Positions 1 to 9,034 of a stretch of DNA of 41,674 bases are shown piece by piece. The notes below the pieces were generated by a model. That model saw nothing but the letters and a program-made list of their open reading frames with translations, searched no databases and was not told the origin of the DNA. Made by a program: the position numbers and the translations under genes. Positions within the stretch are counted from its first letter, which is position 1, and every line of letters begins with the position of its first letter. This stretch comes from a virus, in the IMG/VR virus record IMGVR_UViG_3300024415_000014, positions 1-41,674 of that record; one strand, given 5' to 3'.

Positions 1-140
1 TGGGCGCTGTTGCTTTTGTAAAACCAAGTGTTGATACTAGAGTGGAACTTAGAATTTTAGCTGGTAATAACATTTTAGAGTCACCAGGAAGCACAAACTC
101 AAACGGCTCTCCTTGGTTTTATTGTGAAGAAATTGGATAA
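1..140 (+). CDS. C-terminal end of a virion gene, cut by the window
   Basis: An open frame runs from the first bases to a TAA at 138-140 and gives about 45 residues ending in WFYCEEIG. Only the tail of the protein is present, so its identity cannot be read. It lies directly upstream of late structural genes on the same strand. In this type of phage the portal (found at the right window edge) is followed by scaffold and capsid, so this is probably a capsid-proximal or fibre protein. The beta-rich pattern (VELRILAGN) fits a fibre jelly-roll end, but this is inference. Confidence 0.55.
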   Translation, partial: GAVAFVKPSVDTRVELRILAGNNILESPGSTNSNGSPWFYCEEIG

Positions 141-152
141 AATGAGATTTTT

Positions 153-347
153 ATGAACGAAGATAAGAACACTAGTTTAAAAAATATTGCTAAATATGCA
201 CAAGTTTTATTAAGCGATGGTATTTTTGTAAAATCTGAAGACAAAAATATAGCCAGCATTGAAAGAAAAAATTTAGTAAAATCATACATTAAATTAATTA
301 GAAATAATTTAGATGTTTTTGAAAAAGAGGTGAATTCGATAAAATGA
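153..347 (+). CDS. small hypothetical protein in the late operon
   Basis: A 64-residue charged, helical protein rich in Lys and Asn. No signal peptide, membrane segment or known motif is visible. It sits 12 bases after the preceding virion gene, and its stop overlaps the next start (ATGA), so it is co-transcribed and probably translationally coupled with the neighbouring virion genes. Function is unknown. Confidence 0.6.
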   Translation: MNEDKNTSLKNIAKYAQVLLSDGIFVKSEDKNIASIERKNLVKSYIKLIRNNLDVFEKEVNSIK

Positions 348-745
348 GTATTTTTATTGATTATCCTAACAAGGTTTTTTCAAATTTGTCTAAAGACTCT
401 ACCACTCTAATAGAAACTAATAGCAATAGTTTATGGATTAACAGTATTATTGTCTGTAATAAAGGCAATCAAACAATTAGATTCAATTTAAAGTTAGTAA
501 AAACGCAAGATACTCCAGTAGAAAGTTTTTTAATTAACGAACTAGCTATTGCTCCTTTTAAATCAATAAATGCTTTAGAGTTTTTAGAAAAAGATTCTAC
601 TAGTTTCAAAGGAGGAGTGTTGCATTTAGAGTATTCAACAACACCTAGTATTAGTGATAGTTTAGTGTGTTTTTCTAATGGGTCTACGCAAATTTTTGAT
701 TGTACTGTTAATTTTACTAGATTAAATGAGTTACCTATAGCTTAA
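344..745 (+). CDS. hypothetical structural protein, 133 aa
   Basis: A beta-rich protein of 133 residues without cysteine motifs or signal peptide. The pattern of a short N-terminus, alternating hydrophobic strands and a compact single domain fits a small capsid-decoration or head-tail component, but no family is recognised. It starts inside the stop of the upstream 64-residue gene (ATGA overlap). A new promoter and a long leader follow it, so it appears to be the last gene of the head cluster. Confidence 0.65.
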   Translation: MSIFIDYPNKVFSNLSKDSTTLIETNSNSLWINSIIVCNKGNQTIRFNLKLVKTQDTPVESFLINELAIAPFKSINALEFLEKDSTSFKGGVLHLEYSTTPSISDSLVCFSNGSTQIFDCTVNFTRLNELPIA

Positions 746-749
746 AATA

Positions 750-758
750 TGCTATAAT
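750..758 (+). promoter_or_regulatory. extended -10 late promoter
   Basis: TGCTATAAT combines a TG extension with a perfect -10 hexamer. There is no good -35 box 16-18 bases upstream. The same TGNTATAAT motif precedes the TerS-like, TerL and portal genes, so it looks like the phage's late promoter class. It would drive the fibre and ejection gene block from 913 onward. Confidence 0.55.
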
Positions 759-777
759 GATATTATATTCTTTTTGA

Positions 778-811
778 GAACGTTATATCTTTCTAACCCC
801 TTTTAACGTTC
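778..811 (+). promoter_or_regulatory. inverted repeat in the long leader of the fibre gene
   Basis: GAACGTTA at 778-785 and TAACGTTC at 804-811 are perfect 8-bp arms separated by 18 bases. They lie just after the predicted start of transcription (about 765) and 100 bases before the next start codon. This could be an operator or a 5' mRNA stem. The unusually long leader (about 148 bases) holds no other gene. Confidence 0.4.
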
Positions 812-912
812 ATATTTAAGTTTCTGTGAAACTATAAATCGCATTTTTGGTTTTGTTTTCTTTTCCTTAAAGATTTTTATTTTAATTTTAATAGAAACAA
901 CAAGGTTATTTT

Positions 913-1620
913 ATGCCAAGACCAAATATTACAAGATTTGCTAATCTAGCAATAGACCCTACTTTAGATAATGGAAATCCATATAAAATCATGCGTTGTC
1001 CACGTATAAATAATGAAGAAATAGGTGCAATACCTGCAGATGGGTTAAAAGGTGGTGAGATTATCTTTAACACTAACCTTAATGCTTTCCAAGCATATGA
1101 TGGAACTGCATGGTCTAATTTAGCTGGAGATGCAAAACTTACTAGCTATTGTTCAATTTATCGTCTGAATAATTCAGATAGAAATCATCTAAATGATGGT
1201 GATCACTGTCCTTTTAATGAAACAGCTTTTGTTAATGACCCTGATAATCTGATGGAGCTTTCTACTGCTGCATATAGTACGGATGTTGGAGTACATTCTT
1301 TAGGAAGAGTGAAACTGAAAGGCGGATATATTTACAAGATAGATGGATTTGTCACATCACTAGAGGCTACGATTTTTTATGGATATAGTCTCTATGATGT
1401 AACTTCTAATATTACACGTTTTGGCACTTTCGCTGGCGGTCATGCATCAGCAGACCCAAATGCTAATTCAGATTCAATACTTTCAACTGGATATATAATT
1501 GCTACTGAAGACAGGATAATAGAATTACGCAAAACAGGTGGAGCTATTACATCTTGGTTTGCGGGCAGTGCTAGTCTTTCTGAATGTTGGATGAATGTGC
1601 GTGTTATTGGCAAAATATAA
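913..1620 (+). CDS. fibre-like virion protein, 235 aa
   Basis: The N-terminal part contains a short motif, GGEIIFNTNLNAFQAYDGTAW, of the kind common at the head-binding end of phage fibre or appendage proteins. The C-terminal 120 residues are beta-rich and resemble a C1q/TNF-like jelly roll, ending in WMNVRVIGKI. No enzymatic motif is visible. An AAGG ribosome site lies 7 bases before the ATG. It is the first gene after the late promoter at 750 and is followed by the ejection-type proteins. A role in host attachment or as a head fibre is inferred from composition and place. Confidence 0.6.
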   Translation: MPRPNITRFANLAIDPTLDNGNPYKIMRCPRINNEEIGAIPADGLKGGEIIFNTNLNAFQAYDGTAWSNLAGDAKLTSYCSIYRLNNSDRNHLNDGDHCPFNETAFVNDPDNLMELSTAAYSTDVGVHSLGRVKLKGGYIYKIDGFVTSLEATIFYGYSLYDVTSNITRFGTFAGGHASADPNANSDSILSTGYIIATEDRIIELRKTGGAITSWFAGSASLSECWMNVRVIGKI

Positions 1621-1652
1621 GATAAATAATAATCTTAAAGAAAAGGCAAAAC

Positions 1653-2864
1653 ATGAATCCAGCTATATTAAATTATACGCTATCTCAACAGCAGATCGGC
1701 GATCAAATGCAGTCATTAAATGACAACGCTCAAAGTGCAAATAATGTACAAATGAATGCCAACGCTAACCCTTTTGACGCTGGTATTCAAAGAGCTATAT
1801 CAACAGCTAGAGATTCCTTAGGAATGACTGAAAAGCAGCAAGATCGGGCTTTGCGTAGAAGTTTGCTTAATTTTGCTGCAAACATTGCACAAACTCCTAA
1901 ACGAAAGGGGTTTTTTAATAATTTTGGCGATATATCTCGTGCTGCTCTTCCAGCTATCAGCGAATATGATAATGCAGAAGCAGAGGCAGAAATGGCAAAT
2001 AATGCCTTAGCTAATCAAATTTTGAATCATCAAAAAGGTTTAAGAGGTGAAGCGTTTGAACGTGAGAAGTTTAATAGTCAGGCGAAGTTTCAACAAGATC
2101 AGCTAGCAGAGACTAAGCGTTATCATGATTTAATGAATGATTTTAATAAAGCTAAACTTGAGGCAAAAAACCAATCTGTTGTTTCCCCGTTGGGTGATAA
2201 TTTCGCCCCGATTGAAAGCAAAACTGAGCGTACAAATTACAGTAAATTAAAACAATCTACTGGTGAAGTATTAGGCGATTTAGGAAAAATAAAACAGCAG
2301 TTTGAGAATTTGCAGGAGCTTACTAAGGATGATCTAATAAATCCTATGAATCCTTATGTTGGTTCTTATGCTAATCAGGCAAAAGATTTATTAAGTTATT
2401 TTAACAAAGACTCTGACGATGTAAATAAAAAAGCCGAAAGAGAAAAAAGCATTAAAAGGAAGGCTTTTGAAGCCGAAGTAAACAAATTCCAAGTAGAGTT
2501 TGAAAGAAAACTGAAAGGGGGAGTGTTGGGTAAAGGTATTATTGAAATATTTGACAAGAAAAAAATGCTACCTTCTGTTGGTGATGCACCTGACGTATTT
2601 AAGCAAAAATTAGAAGATTTAAATGAGATGATATCTAATCGTTATGAAGCTGCTGATAATTCATTACGTTACAACACTCATATTAGCCCTTATGACATGG
2701 ATAATTTAAAAAGGCAAAAGTCTTTTGGGCAAAATAAACCGCAAACAGAGGAATCGTCTACTGTATTAATGCAAGACAATTTAGGTAATAAATATAATGT
2801 ACCAAAGGCCGATGTGGAGTCAGCCCTTAATGACCCAACTGAACCATTAACATTAGTGGAGTAA
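1653..2864 (+). CDS. internal virion / ejection-type protein, 403 aa
   Basis: A long, highly charged, mostly helical protein with Asn/Gln-rich N-terminus and a probable coiled-coil middle (about residues 140-290). There is no signal peptide. Composition and position between fibre and adaptor genes match podovirus internal proteins that leave the capsid with the DNA. No sequence family is recognised with certainty. It is followed after one base by the next virion gene, so both belong to one transcript. Confidence 0.6.
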   Translation: MNPAILNYTLSQQQIGDQMQSLNDNAQSANNVQMNANANPFDAGIQRAISTARDSLGMTEKQQDRALRRSLLNFAANIAQTPKRKGFFNNFGDISRAALPAISEYDNAEAEAEMANNALANQILNHQKGLRGEAFEREKFNSQAKFQQDQLAETKRYHDLMNDFNKAKLEAKNQSVVSPLGDNFAPIESKTERTNYSKLKQSTGEVLGDLGKIKQQFENLQELTKDDLINPMNPYVGSYANQAKDLLSYFNKDSDDVNKKAEREKSIKRKAFEAEVNKFQVEFERKLKGGVLGKGIIEIFDKKKMLPSVGDAPDVFKQKLEDLNEMISNRYEAADNSLRYNTHISPYDMDNLKRQKSFGQNKPQTEESSTVLMQDNLGNKYNVPKADVESALNDPTEPLTLVE

Positions 2865-2865
2865 A

Positions 2866-4995
2866 ATGAGTAAATGGGAACAATATAAGATTGAAGAAAA
2901 TAAACAGCCCGTTGCTAATAAATGGGCTAAATATCGTGTTGCTCCTATTATACAAGAAGAAGTATTAGAACCAGAAGGTGATTCGTGGACTAGTTTTTTG
3001 CCTAAAGCAGGATTAAAAGCAGCTACAAATATTGCAGATTTGCCTAGTGGAATAGAAAATTTAGTTGCTTTAAGTACAGAATACAGCCCTGTAAATTTAC
3101 TTTCTAAATATTTTGGTGGTCCTTCAGTGACATACAAACCTATGTTACCAACAACTTCTGACGCTAGAGCTAAAATAAAAGAATATACTGGGGTTGATTT
3201 AGAGCCAAAGCCTTCTAGCGCTGCTCAAAGAATAACTGGCAATATATTAGATTTTGCTGTTCCAGGCGGTATGTTTGCAAAAGCTGCTACAGCCCCGACT
3301 ACTTTAGGCAAGGTTTTTAATGCTGCAAAACCTATAGCTGGAGCAGGAGCAATCGGAGCAGGAAGTGGGGCATTACAAGAAATGGGAGTAAATCCTTTAG
3401 TTGCCGATATTGGAGCTTCGCTTACACCTTATGGAGCAAAAAAGGCAATGCAAGGTATTAGCAAACCTATCCAATATCTACTACCAACAGCAGAAGAAAC
3501 AGCTAGAAAATCGTTTCAAAGACAAGTAGGTCAAGAGAATATACCTCAAGTTTTAGAGAATTTAGACAAAAAATTCCCATTTGATGCCCCAGCTACTACA
3601 GCTGAATTGGCTGATAATGTTGGTATTGCTAAAATGCATCAAGCAATGAGCCCTAATACCCCTGCTATTTATCAAAAACAGGCTATGGCCGATAATATTC
3701 TACAAGGAGAGATTAACAATCTATCAACAATGAATGACTTTGCTCCTTATAATTTAGGAGAAATAATTAGAGATAGGCTTGATAATAAATTGCAAAATGC
3801 GAAGGCTGTAAGGTCTCAAAACGCAGACGCTTTGGGAGAAAAAATAGACGCTTTAACCCAGCCAGTTTCTACAGAAAACACTATAAACTTTTTAAAAGAA
3901 AGGAGTAAATTTGCAAAAGGCTTAGTAAAGAAAGAAATAAACTATGTAAAAAGTTTGCTAAAAAGTAATAACTCAGATTCAAAAAAGAATACAAGCCTAA
4001 TTAAAGATATAAACAATAAGCTAATAGAATACAAAAATTCTCCTGCTGTAGTAGCTGCATTAAAAGCAGAAAAGGATAAATTAAAACAGAATTTATTACC
4101 AGGTGATTTAAGAGGTGCAGAAAGGGCCATAAATAAAAAATTACGCAAGCCACAAGATGTCGACGATTTAGAGGTGCTTATTGAAGCAAAAAATCAAATA
4201 AAATCAGATTTAGAAAAATCTGGCATCCCAGAAGTAGCAGAATTTAATAAAGCATATGCTAGAGACTCTAAACCAGTCTCGGCTATTGAAACAAATTCAT
4301 TGTTAAGTAAATTTACCAATAAAAAAAATAGGAAAAATCAATTTAGCGAAAAAGAGATTAGTGATTTTGTTTTATCTCCTGAAAGAGTGCCTAAAAAAAT
4401 ATTAGATAGTAGCATTGACGAAACAAAGGCTTTAATGAAGCAAATAGATAAAAATCCTGAAATGCTCAATGCGGTAAGAAGTAGTTTTATTCAAGACCTT
4501 GTTCCAAAGTCAGATTCAAAATTGTCTTACAATAAAATTGACAAATTTTTAACGCGTCACAAGGGTAAACTGCCGGAAGTATTTGATAACAATCAAATAC
4601 AAGTGCTAAACGATGCAAAAGATATACTAAAAGCTCGTAACAAAGCTGAAACAATGGGTAGGGCTATTGGCTCTAATACTCAATCAGAAACAACATTACT
4701 TGCTGAATTGGCCACTACTCCTATATCAGCATTTGGCAAGCAAGCTGCAAAAATATTGCCATTTGGAACACGTATAAGTCCAATGTTATCTGGTGGTTAT
4801 AATAAAGTAATGAAAGCTCAAAAACAAAATGTTCACGAAATATTAAAAGAGGCTTTGGTAGACCCAGAAAAAGCTAAATTATTATTAACTCCTACTAAGG
4901 ACATAAAATCAGCAGATCAATTAAACGCAATATTAGCAAGACTTTTTCCTATCTCAAAAGATCTAACAGAAATCGATAGCATGGGAGGCCAGTAA
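2866..4995 (+). CDS. large internal virion / ejection protein, 709 aa
   Basis: The N-terminus has two repeats of a W-Y-K type motif (SKWEQYKIEEN and NKWAKYRV), as in other phage ejection proteins that start with NKWAKY-like sequences. A glycine/alanine-rich hydrophobic stretch follows at about residues 130-190, which could insert in membranes, and then a long helical coiled-coil region. No lysozyme or transglycosylase catalytic motif was found. The stop codon overlaps the next start (TAATG). A role in crossing the cell envelope during DNA delivery is inferred. Confidence 0.65.
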   Translation: MSKWEQYKIEENKQPVANKWAKYRVAPIIQEEVLEPEGDSWTSFLPKAGLKAATNIADLPSGIENLVALSTEYSPVNLLSKYFGGPSVTYKPMLPTTSDARAKIKEYTGVDLEPKPSSAAQRITGNILDFAVPGGMFAKAATAPTTLGKVFNAAKPIAGAGAIGAGSGALQEMGVNPLVADIGASLTPYGAKKAMQGISKPIQYLLPTAEETARKSFQRQVGQENIPQVLENLDKKFPFDAPATTAELADNVGIAKMHQAMSPNTPAIYQKQAMADNILQGEINNLSTMNDFAPYNLGEIIRDRLDNKLQNAKAVRSQNADALGEKIDALTQPVSTENTINFLKERSKFAKGLVKKEINYVKSLLKSNNSDSKKNTSLIKDINNKLIEYKNSPAVVAALKAEKDKLKQNLLPGDLRGAERAINKKLRKPQDVDDLEVLIEAKNQIKSDLEKSGIPEVAEFNKAYARDSKPVSAIETNSLLSKFTNKKNRKNQFSEKEISDFVLSPERVPKKILDSSIDETKALMKQIDKNPEMLNAVRSSFIQDLVPKSDSKLSYNKIDKFLTRHKGKLPEVFDNNQIQVLNDAKDILKARNKAETMGRAIGSNTQSETTLLAELATTPISAFGKQAAKILPFGTRISPMLSGGYNKVMKAQKQNVHEILKEALVDPEKAKLLLTPTKDIKSADQLNAILARLFPISKDLTEIDSMGGQ

Positions 4996-5618
4996 TGAAC
5001 TATACAACATTAACTGAGCAAATAAAGTCTTACGCTAACCGCACTGATGCTTTGTTTAACGCTCAAATACCAAATTTTATCGAACAAGGAATCAATCGTA
5101 TTTACAGTGAAGCTAAAAATATCGGTTTTGAAATTATTATAACTGGCGATATTGCACTAAATAATACTACTATCAATAAGCCAGCTAATTGGCGTGAAAC
5201 TATAAGCCTTGAAATATACACCGAAGATCAGACATTTTCTAAGTTTTTATTTAATAGAAGCTACGAATTTTGTAAATCGTATTGGCCTAATCAAACTCTA
5301 ACAGCAGAGCCAACGTTTTATTCTGATTATAATGATTACAATCAGTTTTTCTTTAGCCCTACAGCTGATAAAGCTTATAAATATAGGCTAATATATTTAG
5401 GAACTCCTTTGTTTAACGATCAATATGCAGAAAACTTTTTAACTCGCAGATACCCAAGACTTTTGTTTTATGCCTGCATGTTAGAAGCAATGCCATTCTT
5501 GAAAGATGATGAGAGGCTAGGGCAATTTGAGCAATTATATGCTAGCAGTCTTGATGATATTAACAAGGATAGCACAGCACGTTATGTTGATAGAATTTCA
5601 GATAGAGGTAAGGACTAA
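4995..5618 (+). CDS. head-tail adaptor protein, 207 aa
   Basis: The protein begins with a pattern typical of podovirus adaptor proteins: a short helix, FIEQGINRIYSEA, then a beta region (GDIALNN.. INKPANWRETISLEI). It ends in a helical region with YPRLLFYACMLEAMPFLKDDER, which matches the usual end of this family. Such proteins sit below the portal and connect it to the tail, like P22 gp4. It is coupled by overlapping stop/start codons to genes on both sides. The assignment is from family pattern recalled, not from a search. Confidence 0.7.
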   Translation: MNYTTLTEQIKSYANRTDALFNAQIPNFIEQGINRIYSEAKNIGFEIIITGDIALNNTTINKPANWRETISLEIYTEDQTFSKFLFNRSYEFCKSYWPNQTLTAEPTFYSDYNDYNQFFFSPTADKAYKYRLIYLGTPLFNDQYAENFLTRRYPRLLFYACMLEAMPFLKDDERLGQFEQLYASSLDDINKDSTARYVDRISDRGKD

Positions 5619-7171
5619 TGGCAGATTATATGTTCCCTCTAACTTACAAAGCTGGCCTTAATCGAGATGGCACAGACTATCAACCTGAATATTGTAATGA
5701 TGGACAATGGATAAGATTTAACGAAGGCAAGGTACAGAAAATAGGCGGAGTTGTTAGCCCTGATGCATTACCTGCTTATGTCTTTCAAAAAGTACAAACA
5801 ATTAATCTATTTCCTGACAATGATCCAAATAGAATTAAAGTTTATTTAGCTAGCCAGCAAAAGATATTTACATTTACAGTAAGCCAAGATTTTACTAACA
5901 AATCAGCAATTACAAATATCCAAGACATTGCACCTCCTATTCCAGGTAGATTATTTCAATCAAGTGTTGTTATAGACAATAATGTAAAAAAGCTGTTGTT
6001 TTTAGAAACGTATAACGCTCAAAACATAGCAAGTAATACTAAGTGCAAGCTGTATCAGGTAAATATTGCTAATAACAATATTTCCGAAGTAGCTCAAGGT
6101 GAGTTTAACAATCAAGTAAGTGGTGGAATGTGCTATGCTGCTCCGCATTTATTTCTATATGGTGAAAATGGCTTTGTGCAATATAGTAGAGCAAATAATC
6201 CTTTAGACTTTAGAGCAAATAATACAAGCGGTAGTTTTAACATTTCTAATGATAAAGTAATATACGCAGCATCTGTCCGAGGTGGTTCTAATAGTCCATC
6301 ATTGCTGTTTTGGACTTTATCTAAAGTGGTAAGAATTACTAACACCTCCGAAAACAGCGATAGAGTAAGTTTTCAAATAGATGTTGTATCCAATGCGTCT
6401 TCTATTTTGTCTTCAAGAGCAGTCGCCGAATATGATGGCTTATTTTTCTGGATAGGAACTGATAGATTTTTTGTTTATAACGGCGTTGTCCAGGAAATGG
6501 TCAATACCGCTTCGATCAATTACTTCTTTGATAATCTGGACATGAAGAATCGCCAGCTAGTTTTTAGCGTCATAAATCCACGCTTTGGCGAAATATGGTG
6601 GTTTTATCCTGAAAAAGGACAAGATCAGCATAATGTTAAAAATACCAGAGCTTTAATATATAATAAGCGTGAGAACTCTTGGTATGATACTGCTATAAGT
6701 CGGGATTGCGGCATATTCTCAAATGATTTTGGCTTTATGGCAACTTATGGCTACAGCTTTCAAGCAAATAATTTTAAGAAATATCTCTGGAAGCATGAAG
6801 TAGGCGAAAAGGAAGTCGCAGGAGATGAAATCAACGCTCCGATTATTTCTTCAGTTACTACGCCTTTTATTTCGCAAGCTGCGTTTAATGCACAAAATCC
6901 AATGAACGGGATTGATCGGTTTTTGGAACTAAGACGTATAGAACCTGATTTTGTTATGAATGATAAAGCTAAAGAAATTCAAGTTAGAATCAATACTAAA
7001 AGATATGCTCAGAGTGCTTTGACTACTTCTGACGCCATTACTTTTACAGGCGAAACAGAGGATATACCTGCTAGAGAGCAAGGTAGATCAATATCTTTAA
7101 CCTTTGAATCCGAGCACTTTTTTAGGATGGGGAATATTATGTTGCTTATGGCAAGTGGGGATGGTAACTGA
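5618..7171 (+). CDS. beta-propeller tail hub protein (P22 gp10-like / tail tubular B-like)
   Basis: A 517-residue beta-rich protein. It begins with MADYMFPLTYKAGLNRDGT and an RFNEGKVQKIGG segment, which is the usual start of podovirus tail-hub proteins that describe the genome as gKirk-like stabilisers. Repeated strands such as HLFLYGENGFVQYS and GLFFWIGTDRFFVYNG fit propeller blades. These proteins plug the tail and keep packaged DNA in. It follows the adaptor gene, the same order as in P22-type and SIO1-type phages. Assignment to the gp10 role is inference. Confidence 0.65.
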   Translation: MADYMFPLTYKAGLNRDGTDYQPEYCNDGQWIRFNEGKVQKIGGVVSPDALPAYVFQKVQTINLFPDNDPNRIKVYLASQQKIFTFTVSQDFTNKSAITNIQDIAPPIPGRLFQSSVVIDNNVKKLLFLETYNAQNIASNTKCKLYQVNIANNNISEVAQGEFNNQVSGGMCYAAPHLFLYGENGFVQYSRANNPLDFRANNTSGSFNISNDKVIYAASVRGGSNSPSLLFWTLSKVVRITNTSENSDRVSFQIDVVSNASSILSSRAVAEYDGLFFWIGTDRFFVYNGVVQEMVNTASINYFFDNLDMKNRQLVFSVINPRFGEIWWFYPEKGQDQHNVKNTRALIYNKRENSWYDTAISRDCGIFSNDFGFMATYGYSFQANNFKKYLWKHEVGEKEVAGDEINAPIISSVTTPFISQAAFNAQNPMNGIDRFLELRRIEPDFVMNDKAKEIQVRINTKRYAQSALTTSDAITFTGETEDIPAREQGRSISLTFESEHFFRMGNIMLLMASGDGN

Positions 7172-7443
7172 TGATAGTGTGGCCTGAATATATAGATATC
7201 AAAGACTGGGCAGCTAATTTAATTGTTGATTATCCTGATGAATATTTACCTATTCTTGAAGATGCAGATAAATGGGAAGACTGGGCTTCTATAGTTGCAG
7301 GTACTGGAGTTTTTGCAAGAAATGATACCCCAGCACCTTTTTCTGTAACAGAAGGAGAAAAAAAGCAAGAGTTCAAAGATTGGCAAGAATGGGCGAAAAC
7401 AGTTTATAATTTAATGATAAATAGTGGAGATAAGGATGTTTAA
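7171..7443 (+). CDS. small acidic tail-module protein, 90 aa
   Basis: A tryptophan-rich acidic protein (WPEYIDIKDWAANLI, then DKWEDWASIVAG and DWQEWAKTVYNLM) without membrane segments. Its start overlaps the stop of the tail-hub gene (TGATG) and its end overlaps the next start region, so it is translated as part of the tail cluster. No function is recognised. A minor structural or assembly role is likely from context only. Confidence 0.6.
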   Translation: MIVWPEYIDIKDWAANLIVDYPDEYLPILEDADKWEDWASIVAGTGVFARNDTPAPFSVTEGEKKQEFKDWQEWAKTVYNLMINSGDKDV

Positions 7444-9031
7444 TCCAATGGTAAACATGACAAATGATGAAGATATGGAAGAAAACAATCCATACATGAC
7501 AAATAACGCTCCTATGATGCCGAATTATTATGCTGATGGTGGAATGGTCGAAAATGAAGAAATGTCGCCTCTAATCGCACTTATGGGGCAAGAAGAGCCT
7601 AATCAAAAAGGTAAGGAGTCACACAGAGAAAATAATCCATACCCTTCACTTGCAGAAATGATACGTCAGCAAGGAGAAGGTGAGGATACAGTGCTAGCTC
7701 ACATTAATCCTATTGAAGCTGAGATGCTAGACGTAATGAATGGTAGTACTGTAAATCCAATAACTGGACTGCCTCAGTTTGGATTGAAACTAGGTAATTT
7801 TTGGAAAAATCCTATCAAAGCTACAAAAAAATGGGCTCAAAAAGGAGGAGTAGGTAATTTAATAACCTATGGACCCCTTGGTGCTTTAGGCATTGAAATG
7901 TTACCAAAAAAAGCTAATAAATGGGTAACTTCTGGAACAAATAAGTATGTTCTACCCGCAGCTGCTTCTATGTTAGGAAATACAATAGCACCTGGTATTG
8001 GCGGAGTAATTGGCGGTAGTTTAGGCGGCGCTGCAGGTGGTGTACATAAAGGAACAATAGGTGAAGGCGCGCTGCGTGGTGGTATGATAGGAGCTACCTT
8101 ACCATCTGCTGCTAGTTTAGCAGGAAGTGGGGCAAATGCTTTAGGTATGCAAGATCTTGGTCAGACTTTAACTAATTACGGAGAACAAAACTCCATTATG
8201 AAAGCTCTAGGTCTTAGTAATATGTTTGGTGGAAGCAGTAGCATAGGTGGTGCTTCTGCTGCTGGCGAAGTACCGGTTTCAGAAATAGTAAAACAGGAAG
8301 CGGCCAAGACGGCGGCAACTGAATCTGCAAAAGAAGCTGCAGGAAAATCATTTACCGATATGCTCATGGATAACAGTAAGAGTTTTTTTAGCCAGCCTTC
8401 TAATTTATTTACTGCTGCTATTGTTGGTGGGTCGCTGATGAATAGGCCAAAACCTCCAAAAGAGAAATCACCAGAAGAACTTGCTGCAGAGCGAAAACGT
8501 TATGAATTAGGCTTAATGCTTACTCCAGAAGAACAAGCTGCTAAGGAAGCAGCGGATTTGTTGGCAGAGCAATCAAGAAGACGTGTTGCTAGAAATAAGT
8601 TCCTACCAGAAGAGCGGTTTAACATAGAGCCTTTGCATGTAAAAACTAATAGTCCTGAAGATTATAAGAAAAAAGGTCGCTGGCTTGAATATTATAATAA
8701 CCCTGAATTTAGTGGTAATCCTGTCATGATGAAGGCGGGTGGTTATATTGAGCCTGAAATATCTTATGAAATGCAGGAAACGGATTACCCTTTGGGGCTT
8801 GGTATGTATATAAACGGTGAAACCAGCGGGCAAGCAGATAAGATTCCAGCTATGCTTTCTGATGGCGAATACGTAATACCTGCTGATGTACTTGCACATT
8901 TAGGTGATGGTAATAATAATGCTGGAGCTAAAAAACTTAATGAAATGATTGGAAAAATACGAGGTAGTAAAGGCATGAAGAATGCTCTACCGCCGAAGTC
9001 TAAATCATTAACTGCTTATCTGGGGGTGTAA
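7436..9031 (+). CDS. internal virion protein with glycine-rich membrane-active region
   Basis: The ATG at 7436 is preceded by GGAG at a good distance, and the upstream GTG at 7424 is less likely. The 531-residue protein has a Met/Asn-rich N-terminus with YADGGMV, then a glycine/alanine-rich hydrophobic region at about residues 160-240 (GIGGVIGGSLGGAAGG). The C-terminal domain carries SGQADKIPAMLSDGEYVIPA and LGDGNNNAGAK, a motif that recurs in podovirus virion proteins. A second YxxGG-type element (MKAGGYIEPE) precedes it. A role in DNA ejection is inferred from context and composition. Confidence 0.7.
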   Translation: MFNPMVNMTNDEDMEENNPYMTNNAPMMPNYYADGGMVENEEMSPLIALMGQEEPNQKGKESHRENNPYPSLAEMIRQQGEGEDTVLAHINPIEAEMLDVMNGSTVNPITGLPQFGLKLGNFWKNPIKATKKWAQKGGVGNLITYGPLGALGIEMLPKKANKWVTSGTNKYVLPAAASMLGNTIAPGIGGVIGGSLGGAAGGVHKGTIGEGALRGGMIGATLPSAASLAGSGANALGMQDLGQTLTNYGEQNSIMKALGLSNMFGGSSSIGGASAAGEVPVSEIVKQEAAKTAATESAKEAAGKSFTDMLMDNSKSFFSQPSNLFTAAIVGGSLMNRPKPPKEKSPEELAAERKRYELGLMLTPEEQAAKEAADLLAEQSRRRVARNKFLPEERFNIEPLHVKTNSPEDYKKKGRWLEYYNNPEFSGNPVMMKAGGYIEPEISYEMQETDYPLGLGMYINGETSGQADKIPAMLSDGEYVIPADVLAHLGDGNNNAGAKKLNEMIGKIRGSKGMKNALPPKSKSLTAYLGV

Positions 9032-9034
9032 ATT

